Position numbers and translations under genes: made by a program
In this document: piece after piece, positions 35,901 to 47,830 of the stretch
Position numbering within the stretch: position 1 is the stretch's first letter
How the letters are laid out: every line of letters begins with the position of its first letter
Notes under the pieces: generated by a model
Told to the model about the DNA's origin: nothing
Seen by the model: only the letters and a program-made list of their open reading frames with translations
Database searches by the model: none
Source: Prunella strophiata
Lineage: Eukaryota > Chordata > Aves > Passeriformes > Prunellidae
Length of the DNA stretch: 64,000 bases
NCBI GenBank assembly: GCA_036583965.1
Contig: JAZBQD010000034.1
Span: forward strand, 6,841,476-6,905,475
Reading direction: 5' to 3'

Positions 35901-38900
35901 TGTGGAGAAAACCAACACAAACTGAAACAGTATTATTCAGATTTACAGCTGTTGAAAAATATTTCTTACCAAATTCTAGATTTTTTTTTTTTTCAACAAG
36001 ATGAGGCCAAAAATGTTGTGCATGTTCTTGTGCCCAAAGGATCTCTTCTCCAAGATAGTATTTTTTCTAGACCTGGAGAACTAGGATAATATTCAGAAGT
36101 GTAATTTCTGATTGGAAGTTTAGCTTACAGTGTAACAGGGCTTTGTCATGTTACAGAAACATTCGAGGCTGAGATACAGAACAAAAGGTTTTGAATCAAC
36201 TTTCCTTGCATAGCAAGGGCTCCACCAGAGCGATTTGTCCTTATTTTGCCAGGTTGACTGCACCAGGTACCGAACACAAACTGCCAAAGATGGAAAAACA
36301 GTGGTATTCTGTCCAAGGGACCTGAACCCAGTGTGTGGCACAGATGGCAGCACCTACGACAACGAGTGCGCGATCTGCGCCCACAACGTGTGAGTGCCAT
36401 GCCCAGAGTGCTCCTCCTGAGAGCCCTGCAGTGCTGGGCATCCTGAGAACTGTCCTGCTGCATTTCTGCTCCTGCCTGTTTCTTTAAGTCTCTTAGAAAT
36501 GGGATGGTTTTGAGTTTGCCTTCAGTTTCTTTCTGGTGCCTTCTGTGTGCTCACAAAGAGTCTTCAGGCATCTCCTTGGATGAGTCTGTGGGCTGGGCAG
36601 AGGAAGGAAGAATTCAGAATATTGCTTTAAATTGCACATTTTGAGAAGATGGGATGGGCTTGTTAATGAGTAAAATAGCAATTCTGAACACTTTTTAAAA
36701 AGTCTGAAGCCATGGTTTGCTTCTTGCACATGACTTTGACCAAGAGCCTTAAACATTTGTTTCCCTCATCCAGGGAGCGAAGGACCCATGTTGGCAAAAG
36801 GCACAGTGGACAGTGCAGAGAGAAGACTGCTGAGGTAAATGTTCAATATAAGGCTTACTCCTCTTAGCTGCATCAACTGAAGGGTTCCCTGAGGTGACAT
36901 CTACTCTGAAAGTGAGCTGGCCTGAGGTCTGGCTTTCTCCACCTGTCTATTAAGTCTTGTCAGCTCCTTGTGTTGAGGATGCTGACAAATCCCTCCTTGC
37001 CCAGCAGCTCTGGCATATGGGGTAAGCACAGAGTTCTCATGATGAATTCACACCTACAGCAGCCTTTGGGATGGGGACATATTCTGAAATGTGCAGCACA
37101 CCTGAAGTTTTGATTGGAATGTATCAGCTGCTGTGTAGGACATGCTAAGACACATATGTGGGAGTCATTCAATTTGGGCTTTGTTCTTCCTTTGATGATG
37201 CCCTTCAAATGCAAAGTCCAAGTTCTTTCACTGCACAATTAAAAAGGGGCCATGTTTAAATTTTTTTTTTTCTTTTCTGACATATCTTGTAATTAGGACT
37301 GACCAAGGTGCTTAAGCCAGGGATTTGTCCCCTCACACACTGTGCAGTGCTGTGCAGTTCCCCCTGTGTGAGAGGGTTCAGGCAGAGCTGACTCAGCCTG
37401 GCTTTAAGAAGAACTGAGTTGTAGCACTGGTGTTGTTAGAGATATGGCAGGAGATTAGGATGGAATTTTTTTTAAATTGGGGAACAAGGTCTTCCTCAGG
37501 TTTGATGCTGCTGCTTTTTTGTAGCTTGACTGCAGTAAATTCCCAGCCAGAAAGGTGAAGGGTGGCAAAGACCTGGTCCGGTGCCCCAGGATCCTGACCC
37601 CAGTGTGTGGCACAGATGGGTTCACTTATGACAATGACTGCAGCATCTGTGCCCACAACGTGTGAGTATTGTACACAGGACCCTCTTTTGGAGTGGCAAA
37701 CCAGGGTTAGTGCTCCAGATGGTTTTTCTTTTGGTGCTAACATATCTGTGCTCCTCTTTCAACCTCCTGAAGCCCTTGTCACCTGGATTTTGTTCCCTGA
37801 TGCTCTTTTTGCTCCTTGGGAGAGTGTGGGAGAGCCAGCTCTCAACCTGAGCACTCTGTGAGGGCTGGGATATTTAGGGAGGAGAAAGAGTGGATGGAGC
37901 TGTGGTATTTTGGGCAGAAGAAAGAATGAATGGAGCTGTTGTATAGAACACAATGAGGAGACCTGACTGGTCTGTTACCACTTAGAATTACACTTTCTAA
38001 TGACAGGGAGAAGCTGTTTCATCAGGCAGTCAGGTGCCTCCTTTATCATATGTAGTGGTTATGGGTTTGGTTTGCCTTCTGTGGCACCTGGGTGTCCCAG
38101 GGCTCAGGTGGTGAGTGTGCTGACCCCAACCTCTCCCTTTCAGACAACACGGGACTGATGTTAAGAAAAGCCACGATGGAAGGTGCAAGGAGGAAAGCAC
38201 TCCTGTAAGTGTTCTTCTGGCTGTTAAATAAGCACCATTTACTCTCTCTGCAGTCTCCAGGAAGACCCTGGCTGGGCTCAGTGCACCCAGGGATGGGTGG
38301 AGGGTGGTGCACAGGGCTCATGCTGATGTTGTGCTTCTCCTCAGCTGCTCACAGCTGCCAGTGTGCTGTACAGGAGGGAAAGAGAGGACAGGGATGGGCT
38401 GGGACTTCAGAAACAAAATGTCCCAGTACTGCCAATCTCTGAACAGAAATCATCAGAGGCAGCCCAAGAACCATGCAGCCCATTTTAGCACAGTAGGAGA
38501 GGAGGCAGAAAGCTGTGTTAGATGTCTGTGTATTTATTCAGTGCTGGGATTTCCATTGCACTAGACAGGCAGGTTAAAAAAATCCTTGTACCCTGGTCAG
38601 CCAGGACAAATCTGTTCTCAGGTATGTGTACAGAAATAGCTTTATTATCCTGCACAGTAACAATATGTGCTGATAATATCTCAACACGTTTATTCTGCTT
38701 ATGCAGAGCAGCTCTGAAGCACCAAAAATAATTTCATGCATCCTGAGGGACTGCAATATATTTTCTGTAGAAAAGGCACATTAAAATGTGGTCTTTGCTT
38801 TAATTTGTTCTTGGACCACATGGGAAATATGGATAATAAGAGACAGTGCTTTGGGGAAACTGTGCAAAATGTCAGTGAAGTGTCAGTGATGCTTAGCTAA

Positions 38901-41900
38901 TGTAGAGTGATTTCCAATAGGCGTTTGTCTATTGATCCTCAAATATTTAAACCATTAGATTCTATATATTGTAAATATTTTTGCAACAGAAGCTGGTGAA
39001 ACAGTTCTTGCTGCTCTTGGAAATGCTGAAACAAAATCTTGGATATAGTGAACTATGTCAAGCTGCATTCAATGTCAAGCACTTTAAATCAGATTCCTCA
39101 GGCTGAGTTAGGGAGATGTTTAGTTTAGAAATTAGCAAAAAACAAACCCAAACAAAACAAAAAAACAAAAACAGCAACAAAAAAAACCCCAAAAACCCAA
39201 AAAAAAAAAACTTCAGTGAAAGTCTTGTCAGTAATTGGAACAGGCTGACCAGAGAATTGGTGGAATTGCTGTTCCCTGGAGCTGATCAAAGGGCATGTGG
39301 ATGTGGCACTTGGACATATGGTGAACATGGGGGTTCTGGATTAATGGTTGGGCTCAATGATTTTAGAGGTCTTTTCCAATCTTTATCATTTTATGAATGC
39401 TGGATTTAAAACTTGTGTATGTTCTGCTCTAGCAGAATAATCTCTTTTACCAGCTGTTCCCTCTGCTAGCAGAAAACACCGAACTACAATTACATAATTA
39501 ACTTCTAATGCAAGTCTAAACTGTAAAAACCCTCTGATTTTCCCCTGACAAAGACCTCTAAAATCTAGAGTTTCAGAGTGGGCAGGCTGCAGAGGGGACA
39601 CTGACCCAGCACTGCTGTTGTACCTGCCCAGGTGGACTGCAGCACGTACCTGAGCGGCACCAAATCCGGAGAGGCCATCGGCGCCTGTCCCTTCATCCTG
39701 CGCGAGATCTGCGGGACCGACGGCGTCACCTACAGCAACGACTGTGCCCTGTGTGCCCACAACATGTGAGCCCTGCAGGCCACCCCCTCCCTGAGAGCTC
39801 CACAGCCTTTGCTGAGCATTTTTAACTCTGCTTTCTCTCCCAGTGAATATGGAACCGAGGTTGCCAAGAAGCACGATGGAAGGTGCGTGGAAGAAGCTCC
39901 CCAGGTAAGTGACACCTGAAGGAAAGGGAGAGTTTGAGCAGGTGCCAACTGCACAACCTGAGCAAATGCTGGATGGTTTGGGTGGTGTAGCCTCCACGGG
40001 GGTCACACTTGTGCTGCCCTTCCTTCTGTGGGTGAATATCACCCTCCCATCAGCAGGAACATTGTGCACTTCCTGCACAATGTCAGGGAAAGAAGGAGGA
40101 GAGGACAGGTGAGGACTGAGTTATGAGACAGGTAGATGATAAATGATTAAAGGCTTTACACAGAGAATCCTTTTCCCACAGCACTCTGTCATAGCTGCTG
40201 CAGGAACTTAGCAGAATGTTTTGGCAATATGGGCAGGGGATGCAGAAGGCCCAGGGAACCCGGTGCTCTCTCAATGCTTGTGTTTTACAAAAGGATGTTT
40301 TGCAAAGATTAGAAAATTGCCTGTGTTTTGAATGCTGATACCTAAGGTATCAGGGGATTCAAACCCATCTCTGTTTTTTGGTTTGGTGTAGGTTGGTTTT
40401 TGTTTGGTTTTTTTTTTTTGGTAAATGCAATGTAATCTAATATATACCAACATGAATCATGTAAAAATACCAGATTAGCTATATTTGGCCAGTTCTAAAC
40501 CATTTACTCTCACTGGGGAATAGAAGAACAAAGCCACCTCATTAGCATGTGTTTGAAAGAGTCAACATCCCGAGTCAGATATTTCATTTCTATACAAACA
40601 AACTATGAAATGTCATTCCTTTGTTTCCTGAGTACGTTCTGTGCTCAGGCCGGGTGAGATACATAAATCAGGAATGAAGAGTTCACACTGGAGAAACTGG
40701 GAGTGCTGAAACACAAGGCCAGCTCCTCAGCTGACGTAAATCAGCTTCCACTGCTGTCAGTCCTGCTGGCAGCCCTCAACACTTGGAACAGTCCCATTGC
40801 AACAAAAGACCTGTCAGCACATCTCCCCTCCATTCTTGTGGGCCTTGAAAAACACCTTGGTCACAGTCAGCCCCCTTGCAGGAAGTGCATAAATCGTGCC
40901 ATTTTGATTTACAGATTATTTCTGAGCTGCCTTTTGTAATATCCTGGTGGGTTCAGCAAGGTATAGGGGCATTGTGATAAATGCAGAGCTCAATGAGTAA
41001 TGTCTACCTTCCAGCCTTGATTCAGTCTTCTCCAGGGAAGGCTGTGAGAGGAAATTGCTAGTTTTCCATGAAGAACGAGTTAATATATAACCACAATTTG
41101 TCATCTGGCAGAGAGGCATAAGCAGGGGGGATGTGTTGGGGCTGCCTTGCACGGAGCAGGGCCGTGGCAGAGCCTTTGGTGTCCTTGTTTTCCCCAGCTG
41201 AACTGCAGCCAGTTCCGCAGGACCACGCTGAAGGATGGCCGGGAGCTGATGGCCTGCACCATGATCTACGACCCCGTGTGCGGCACCGACGGCGTCACCT
41301 ACGCCAGCGAGTGCACCCTGTGTGCCCACAACATGTGAGTGCTGCTCTTCCTCCCTGGGAGACTCACTGCCAACATGTGAGTGCTGCTCTTCCTCCCTGG
41401 GGGACTCACTGCTAACATGTGAGTGCTGCTCTTCCTCCCTGGGGGACTCACTGCTAACATGTGAGTGCTGCTCTTCCTCCCTGGGGGACTCACTGCCAAC
41501 ATGTGAGTGCTGCTCTTCCTCCCTGGGGGACTCACTGCTAACCTGTGAGTGCTGCTCTTCCTCCCTGGGGAATTCACTGCCAACATGTGAGTGCTGCTCT
41601 TCCTCCCTGGGGGACTCACTGCTAACATGTGAGTGCTGCTCTTCCTCCCTGGGGGATTCACTGCTAACATGTGAGTGCTGCTCTTCCTCCCTGGGGGATT
41701 CACTGCTAACATGTGAGTGCTGCTCTTCCTCCCTGGGGGATTCACTGCTAACATGTGAGTGCTGCTCTTCCTCCCTGGGAGATTCACTGCTAACCTGTGA
41801 GTGCTGCTCTTCCTCCCTGGGGGATTCGCAGTTTGGTTCTGTGGGAGCCACATAATCTGCAAGGGCTCTCTCTGGAAGGGATTCTGTCTGTCTGCCCCTG

Positions 41901-43108
41901 TTTTCCTGCTTGCCTTGCTCGGTGTTTGATGTGGGTGTTCAACCCCACAGAGGGGGTGCAACCACTGGGGACAGTCTGTGAGGGCAGGTTTTTGTTAGTG
42001 CTGGGCAGGGTGGTCTGGGAATGTCTGTGACTCTCTGGCTGTAACAGGGAAGGTTGTGGTTAATAACAATCTCTCTTTCCTCCAGGGAGCATCGGACCAA
42101 CCTTGGCAAGAGAAAGAACGGACCCTGTGAAGAGGATATTACAAGGGTGAGTGGGAAAGGATGGGAGTGAAGAGTGAAATTCAGAGTGTTACACTCCTGG
42201 GGTACTGTCTTCTGCTCTGGGCTACAAATCAGGAGGTGGTGGTGTGCACACCTGAGGAGATCCCTTGGGAGCTTCACACTGCTCATAAAACAGCCAACAT
42301 CCATTCCACTGCTCTGCAATAAAGCAGGAAGAGATGTGGCAGTGAGCAGAAGCAGTACAAGATCACATCTGCCATCAGGAGGACACTTCGGGTTGGTTAT
42401 GATGGTGTTACAGCCAGTTTCATTTCTCAGTGGGGTTGCTGGGGGGGTCACAGTTTGCTCTCAGGCAGAGGACTCAATGCCTACCTTCTGTGTGCAGGCC
42501 CTTTGCAAGGACTTCAAAGAAGTCTCTCATATCTGCACCATGGAATACATGCCCCACTGTGGCTCTGATGGCAAAACCTATGGCAACAGATGTATGTTCT
42601 GCAATGCCTACCTGTAAGTATAGGAGTGAAACTTTCCTTTTATGATCAGTTCCTGTGCCTGCTGTGAATGCAGGGCTCTCTCATCATGTCTAACTGCTTG
42701 GGGCATCTACTGGGCATTTCGAGGTTTTTTGCATTATAAGGGAAAATGAGAAGGGCCCATTTCTGTGATCTGTACCTGGCCTCCTGTTTGTTAGCTTTAA
42801 AAGTATTTTATTGATTTTCAGCAGCACTCAATCTGTTCCACAAGCTCACAGGGGTGTGTGGAAATTACTTCACCAAACCAACTGGATTGTACCAAATGAA
42901 TGAAACCATTCATCTTTCCTTAAATGAGGATAATGAAAGGGGATATTTGGGGTTTTGAGACTGTTCTTTATCTCCAGTTAACCCTAAGCCAATGTTTGGG
43001 CCAGTGAAATGGGGAAAGGGACATCAGCCATATCTAATTCTCCTCTCTCCTTTTCTCACCAGGGAAAGCAAGTCAACTCTCAACATCATGAGCTTGGCTG
43101 AATGCTAA
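32112..43108 (+). CDS. OIH: Ovoinhibitor, seven-domain Kazal inhibitor
   Basis: A secreted egg-white serine protease inhibitor of 471 residues; the chicken protein is about the same length, with seven Kazal domains and 16 exons. Exons: 32112-32166, 32959-32978, 33781-33917, 34075-34135, 34625-34758, 35211-35268, 36253-36389, 36774-36834, 37525-37661, 38144-38204, 39632-39765, 39844-39904, 41198-41334, 42086-42146, 42498-42613 and 43063-43108 (stop TAA 43106-43108). Every domain has six cysteines and is split by a phase-2 intron. P1 residues, second after cysteine II, are Arg in domains I-IV, Phe in V, and Met in VI and VII, so four heads suit trypsin and three suit chymotrypsin, elastase or subtilisin-type enzymes. 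Chicken ovoinhibitor has the same broad activity. An NVT glycosylation sequon sits in domain II. An odd detail is an Arg within the hydrophobic core of the signal peptide. Confidence 0.96.
33781..34135 (+). other. OIH: Ovoinhibitor Kazal domain I
   Basis: Residues 26-91, from LDCSQYSGG through [20 protein letters not shown] to EHDGEC. P1 is Arg (ACPRD), so trypsin-type enzymes are the expected target. The acceptor and donors are standard, and the intron inside the domain is 157 bases. Confidence 0.95.
34625..35268 (+). other. OIH: Ovoinhibitor Kazal domain II
   Basis: Residues 92-155. P1 is Arg (ACPRI). The conserved CGTDG loop reads CGSDSF, with Ser in place of the glycine. The second exon contains TNVTK, an N-glycosylation sequon, and ends HEGPC. 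Confidence 0.95.
36253..36834 (+). other. OIH: Ovoinhibitor Kazal domain III
   Basis: Residues 156-221: [38 protein letters not shown]1 is Arg. The second exon is strongly basic ([13 protein letters not shown]). Confidence 0.95.
37525..38204 (+). other. OIH: Ovoinhibitor Kazal domain IV
   Basis: Residues 222-287: [38 protein letters not shown]1 is Arg, the fourth Arg head in a row. Confidence 0.95.
39207..39404 (+). repeat. CR1 fragment in ovoinhibitor intron 10
   Basis: An A-rich stretch (39137-39210) is followed by 'aattggaacaggctgacc', 'gggcatgtggatgtggcact', 'aatggttgggctcaatgat' and 'agaggtcttttccaatctt', the 3' end of a diverged CR1 element on the + strand. Confidence 0.75.
39632..39904 (+). 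other. OIH: Ovoinhibitor Kazal domain V
   Basis: Residues 288-352: [41 protein letters not shown]1 is Phe, expected to favour chymotrypsin-type targets. The inner intron is only 78 bases, and the first exon is rich in CG dinucleotides compared with neighbouring introns. Confidence 0.95.
41198..42146 (+). other. OIH: Ovoinhibitor Kazal domain VI
   Basis: Residues 353-418: [32 protein letters not shown], then RKNGPC. P1 is Met. Cysteine I is preceded by Asn, giving an NCS sequon at the domain start. The inner intron begins with a 42-base minisatellite. Confidence 0.95.
41335..41828 (+). repeat. 42-base minisatellite carrying the splice donor
   Basis: Eleven full units and a twelfth partial one start at 41335, 41377, 41419, 41461, 41503, 41545, 41587, 41629, 41671, 41713, 41755 and 41797. 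Each begins GTGAGTGCTGCTCTTCC and ends 'ctgctaacat' or a variant, so the sequence around the exon 13 donor (acat/GTGAGT) is repeated in nearly every unit; two junctions read acct. The period is a multiple of three with no stops, which explains open frames on both strands. Confidence 0.97.
42498..43108 (+). other. OIH: Ovoinhibitor Kazal domain VII and stop
   Basis: Residues 419-471: [47 protein letters not shown]. P1 is Met. The short spacing between cysteines I and II and the FCNA block set it apart from domains I-VI and link it to ovomucoid domain III and the gene at 62254. Confidence 0.95.
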
Positions 43109-43230
43109 GTCTGTGCTGGACTTCAGCCCAGGAAGACAAACTCCCTTCCACGTGTCTTCCCATGGGCTGCCCTTCCCTAGTAACATCCCCTCAGTCTGCC
43201 TTGTTTCCTTAGCTCCTGAAGCACTTGTTC

Positions 43231-43236
43231 AATAAA
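43231..43236 (+). terminator. Ovoinhibitor poly(A) signal
   Basis: AATAAA in 'ttgttcaataaactgacttg', 123 bases after the TAA stop. The context is almost the same as at the ovomucoid signal (tctcaataaacta). Confidence 0.85.
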
Positions 43237-45113
43237 CTGACTTGGCAACGTTCCTCTGTCTCAATGCCACATCTCTTCCCTTTTGCCTCATCTCTTCCCT
43301 GACATGGTTCTTTGAGTGGTGGATGTCTGTTTTTCTGTTGATGTTCTCCAGTACCAAATAATGTGGATAGAATTTTCTGCCCATGTGTCAGTGCCAGCCC
43401 TGCTCTGATGAGAACCTGGAGCTTTCAGTCCTTTCCCTGCTCCTCAGAGTCTTGTCAGTGTTAATCTTCTCAAACCATGATATCTCTGTGTGACCTGACC
43501 ACAGAGTCCCTCTCTACAGTCAGTGCAAGGAGACTTTTACCTCCAGAGCATGGTCCACCTCCTCCATGGGGAAATGCCAAGGATGTAGGTGGTGATTTGC
43601 TCTTGAGGAGAGCACTTTTTGCTTGGGCTAGAAAGGGAAGCTGGCTGCCTGGGCAAGAGGCCCCACTGCCTGTGGAGCCTTGTCCCATGGCAGTGACAGC
43701 AGCTGCTGCCAGGAAAGAGGATCCCAGCCTCCACTGAATTTTCCACAATGTCAAGTGCAGTTTAAGGATGTAATCTACAGGAGAGGAATCTTGAGCTCCA
43801 TTCAGGGTCACAGACAGCAGAAGTGTTCACTCATGAAATATCTTAATTTATTAATGCAACAGAGGATCTCCAGGACTGGTGGGCAGTGATCACCCCTGAG
43901 GTGGGGGACAGCCTTGGTGCATCACTGAGCTGCTTTCTAAAGTCATTTGGGCAGGAAAAAGACACAGAGGTTTATTGGGACCAGTTTTAACCAAATATAT
44001 AACAAGTCACAGGAAAAAAATTCTGCCTGATAATCATTTTGCCTACTTTTTTGAGGCCAAGTGGCTCAGGACGTGGTGATATAATTATTGTCATTTTGGT
44101 GGTCTGTATGGGTGGCAGGGAGGCAGGGGGACCTTGGGGCTGCCCTTCATCTGTTGGCTGTGCCATTGCCTCCACACGAGGTCACCAAAGCTATTGCAAG
44201 TCTAATATTTCAGGGATTCTTCTGGACTCCCTGATTCAATGTCCCATTGTAGTTCACCAGAGAATAACACAATTCTTTGGATCAGCTTGGAAAGTCACTC
44301 TTTGAATTGTCAGGCTAGAAGAATAGGCTGAAGGCAAATGTTCCTGATTTGGAGGTATTGGGGGTATTGTACCAGGGAATGAGGCCACAGTACCTCTGTG
44401 CCATTCGTGTCCATTTTCAGGATGATTTGTAACTAACAATGGCTTATTGTACTTTTCTTGGGTCTGTGTCCTAAAGTAAATGTTCTTTTGGTTTATATAA
44501 CCTTTTTGCCATTTTCTGCTCAGGTGTTTTTGCAGAACATGCTGTTTTACTCTTGTTTAAGTGTTACTTGGTTATCCTCAGGGATAAGACCTGGATAATT
44601 TTTTTTCCTTGTGGACTTTGGCAGCCTTTCACTTGGACTGTGCTCTGACCACTGGCTTTTGCAAGCCTTTGCAGTAAAGCTGTCAAGAGCCAACTCAATG
44701 GCATTATCTTGGCACAGCCAAAGCCTCCTCTGTGGAGCTCATTGTCTGGTGACACCAAAGGCAAACAAGAATTCAAGGAGGCACGAAGTTGATATTAAGT
44801 AAGAGCCATCCAAGGAAGCAGCCAAAGGGGTTAGAGGACAGAGGTTTCCACACAGGACTCACCAGTAGGTTTCATGTTGAAGTACATAATGCAATAAATC
44901 ACTGAAACTGGGCCAGGAAATGGGAAAAGCCTGACATTGGAGTTTAAATATCCCCCAGGCTCAGGGGGTGTTTTATGAAGCAATATAACTATAAAAATAG
45001 GGCAGCCTTCTCAGGGACAGCATGGTTTTCTGTGCCTTGGAGTTGTTTTTCAGCTGTTCCACAGTTACTTACTGAGTGTGTGTTACTTAGATGATTTCTT
45101 TCTGCTTTGTATT

Positions 45114-45361
45114 GGAAATGGCCTCAAGTTGCACCAGGGGAGCTTTAGATCAAATGTGAGGAAAAATTCATTCATGGAAAGGGTTGTCAAGCACTGGAAG
45201 AGGCTGCTCAGGGAAGTGGTTGAGTCACTGATGCTAGAGAGATTTAAAAGATGTGTAGATGTGGTGCTTCAGGACATGGTTTAGTGGTGGCCCTGGCAAT
45301 GGTAATGGTTGGACTTGATGATCTTAAAGGTCTTTTCCAACCTAAACAATTCTATGATGAG
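45114..45361 (+). repeat. CR1 LINE 3' fragment
   Basis: Forward CR1 tail: 'cctcaagttgcaccagggga', 'gggttgtcaagcactggaag', 'gatgtggtgcttcaggaca', 'gttggacttgatgatctta' and the terminal 'ccaacctaaacaattctatg'. It is one of the better preserved copies here. Confidence 0.9.
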
Positions 45362-47299
45362 GCAAAGACAAGCACATTCCAGAGGGAACATTGAATTTTT
45401 GTGGCCAAGGAGAGAGGTAGAACAATACCTGGTTTCAAGTGCCACTAAGAGACTTGAAAGGTGGTGTCAAGGCACTGTGGACTGAGCTGGGTGCCTGCTT
45501 GGGCACAGACAGAGGAATGGCTGGATGTTATTGTGGTGGGAAACAGAAAGAGGTGACAGACTAGTTAAAATTGGAAGGGACCCCTGGAGGGCATCTGGTC
45601 CATCCTCCCCAGTCAAGAAGTCCCCAGTCACCTTATGAGCTCAGAGCTTGCCAAACTGCAAACAGCAGCCATGGCTGTGTGGGTGACAGATGCTTTAGTG
45701 CTGCTCAGCCTGCTGCTCCATCCCTACTCAGTGCTGCAGAGCACTGGGGCTTTCTTACTCACCTTGAGCTGCCTGAGCAGCTTCAAAAAAGTCAGGTTTG
45801 TCTCAAAAACCATTCCACAGTCATGCTGGGAAAGCTTGGTTTTTAACCTGGAGAGAGGCACTGAAAGGATCAGGTGCAAGCATGGACTTAGTCCTGCTTT
45901 GGTGCACTCTTATTTTTGCACTCTTGCCATGAACAGAAGCAGCCTTATATCCTCAGTCAAGGATGAAGTGAAGGAAAAAAATGATTTTGCAGAGCCTGCT
46001 ATGGCTGCAGCACGAGGCATCTGAAATGCAGTGCTGAAATGCAGCTGGTGCCACTCCAGAGGCTGCCTGGCAGCTGCAGCTCTGGGGAGGGGGATGGAGC
46101 TGCCAAGGCTGCACCAACTTTGACATGTTTCACACTGATGACGATCCAGCCTCAGGATCTGTGACCTGTGAATGTACCAGGACATATCACAGGGGCTGTG
46201 TTTTAAAAATATAAATGTCCTCTCTCTTTCCGTGTTTGTCTGACTTCTCTTTATAGTGTTATCAATGTTTTCTGTGTCTACAGTCATTTTTCTTGCAACA
46301 CAAAGAGGGGGAAGAATGAGGCGAATCATTTAAATTTTGATTGATAAGTGGAATGTAGAAAACAATACTTAGTCCTTTCATATTGAGCTGGGAATTTTTT
46401 TTCACCTTTTATCAACACTCACACATCTGCAACTTGAAAAAAAAGCCTCACAACTTTTCCTTGAGCGTGGCTGTACCTAAACTTCCTTCAAATCCGTTAT
46501 CTAAAAATCTGTGCCTTTCAAAATTTCAATGCTGATAATTTGCCTTGGTTTAGCTATTTTTTCATGTGCTGCATTTGTTAGTGAGGCATGTGGATGGGCT
46601 CAGACACTCTGTCACTCTCTTGAGGGATGCTGATGAGTGACAAGGCTCATCCCACTGATTTTTAAATATTCATTTCAGAAGAATATTTAAATTATTTTTA
46701 AAGCATTTTTATAACCATATGCTCCTCAAAAAAAAAAAAAAAAAAAAAAAAAAGAAATCCAGAAATAATTATTCAAACTCATTGTATCAATTGCACCATC
46801 CTATTTAACTGACAGTTGGCAAAGAAAATAGCTTGGGAACTTAAAAACTTTCCTTGGACCTCTGTGTTTAAAGAAATATATAGCCCTGTTATGCACCCAT
46901 TTCATCCATCAATATGTTCACACTCAGACATGTTCATTCTCTTGCTGTAATTCAATGTTTGATACAGTTTTATTTGATTCTTTGCCATGCCCTGGGCTCT
47001 GGTTGCGTGCTCTCCATGGATCAACGGGTAGAGAGGCAAGAAGCAGAGAGCAGCACTGGAAGGAGCCTGACTCCAGCTGGCAGACATCCACACAGCCCAG
47101 GAGGGGTTTCCAGATTTCCACCAGCTGAGGTGAGGCCCCATGATTTTAAACATAGCATGAAACTGCAAAGAATGAGTGTTCATACCGTGTGCTGCTTCCT
47201 GCCTCTTTTTCATGCATAGAAGTAAAACACTAATTTTGTTCAAGGACGAGGAATGTTTGGATGAATTGCTTTGAGCTCTTTCTTGCATTCCCTTTAAAG

Positions 47300-47433
47300 C
47301 TGGGCTGCAGCCTGTGCTCCAGGGCCATTGCTGAGGATGGCCAGTCAGGGCCCCCTGACCAAGTGCTGGAGCAGATCTGTGGCACAGATGGTTCCACTTA
47401 CACCAGTGAATGTGGGATCTGTGCCTATAAAGT
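47300..47433 (+). pseudogene. Orphan Kazal first-half exon, decayed
   Basis: The frame reads LGCSLCSRAIAEDGQSG and then [20 protein letters not shown]: the second half is a near-perfect ovoinhibitor-type Kazal core. The length of 134 bases equals that of real first-half exons, and an acceptor-like 'cctttaaag' precedes it. Cysteine II is replaced (Pro at its aligned place), an extra cysteine sits early, and the donor reads GTCATC instead of GTGAGT. The reading frame is still open. It is likely the remains of a duplicated domain or gene between ovoinhibitor and ovomucoid. Confidence 0.8.
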
Positions 47434-47830
47434 GTCATCCCAATGGAAAGAACATGCTTTCTGAGTGACAGTTCCCTAGCCCCTGGCCTCTCCCTGTGCT
47501 TTTCCAATTTATCCTCCTTTTCTCCATCTCCACTTGCTGTTTGTGCTTGGGGGTAAATCATGAAGATTTAGCAGAGGGGAAAAAAAATAGCTGAAGACAG
47601 TATCTGGGGTGGAAATTCAAATGATGCAGCACATTCAGATGGCAGAGGTTTGTTGACTGATAGGTTTATAATAGTCAGAGACAGTACAACCACTTCATTG
47701 TTGGTGGTTAACTGGGATGAACTCTCCATCACTTGCATCACTTGGGAGTTTTATGTACATGCCCAGCACTCGTGTCCCTTTGGGAGAACGGCCATACTGA
47801 GTCTCTAATGGCAGACTTTCCCTTCCTCAG

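Noticed and set aside
41335..41828. CRISPR-like array
   Set aside because: The units are head-to-tail copies without unique spacers, in a vertebrate intron. It is a minisatellite.
40916..41961. Long frames of 311 and 220 codons (minus) and 177 codons (plus)
   Set aside because: They come from the 42-base minisatellite, a multiple of three with no stops. The real exon here is 41198-41334.
44988..45063. TATAAAAATAG followed by an ATG and a short hydrophobic frame ([13 protein letters not shown])
   Set aside because: It could be a fossil first exon of a lost gene, but the frame ends without a donor and nothing links it to the orphan exon at 47300.
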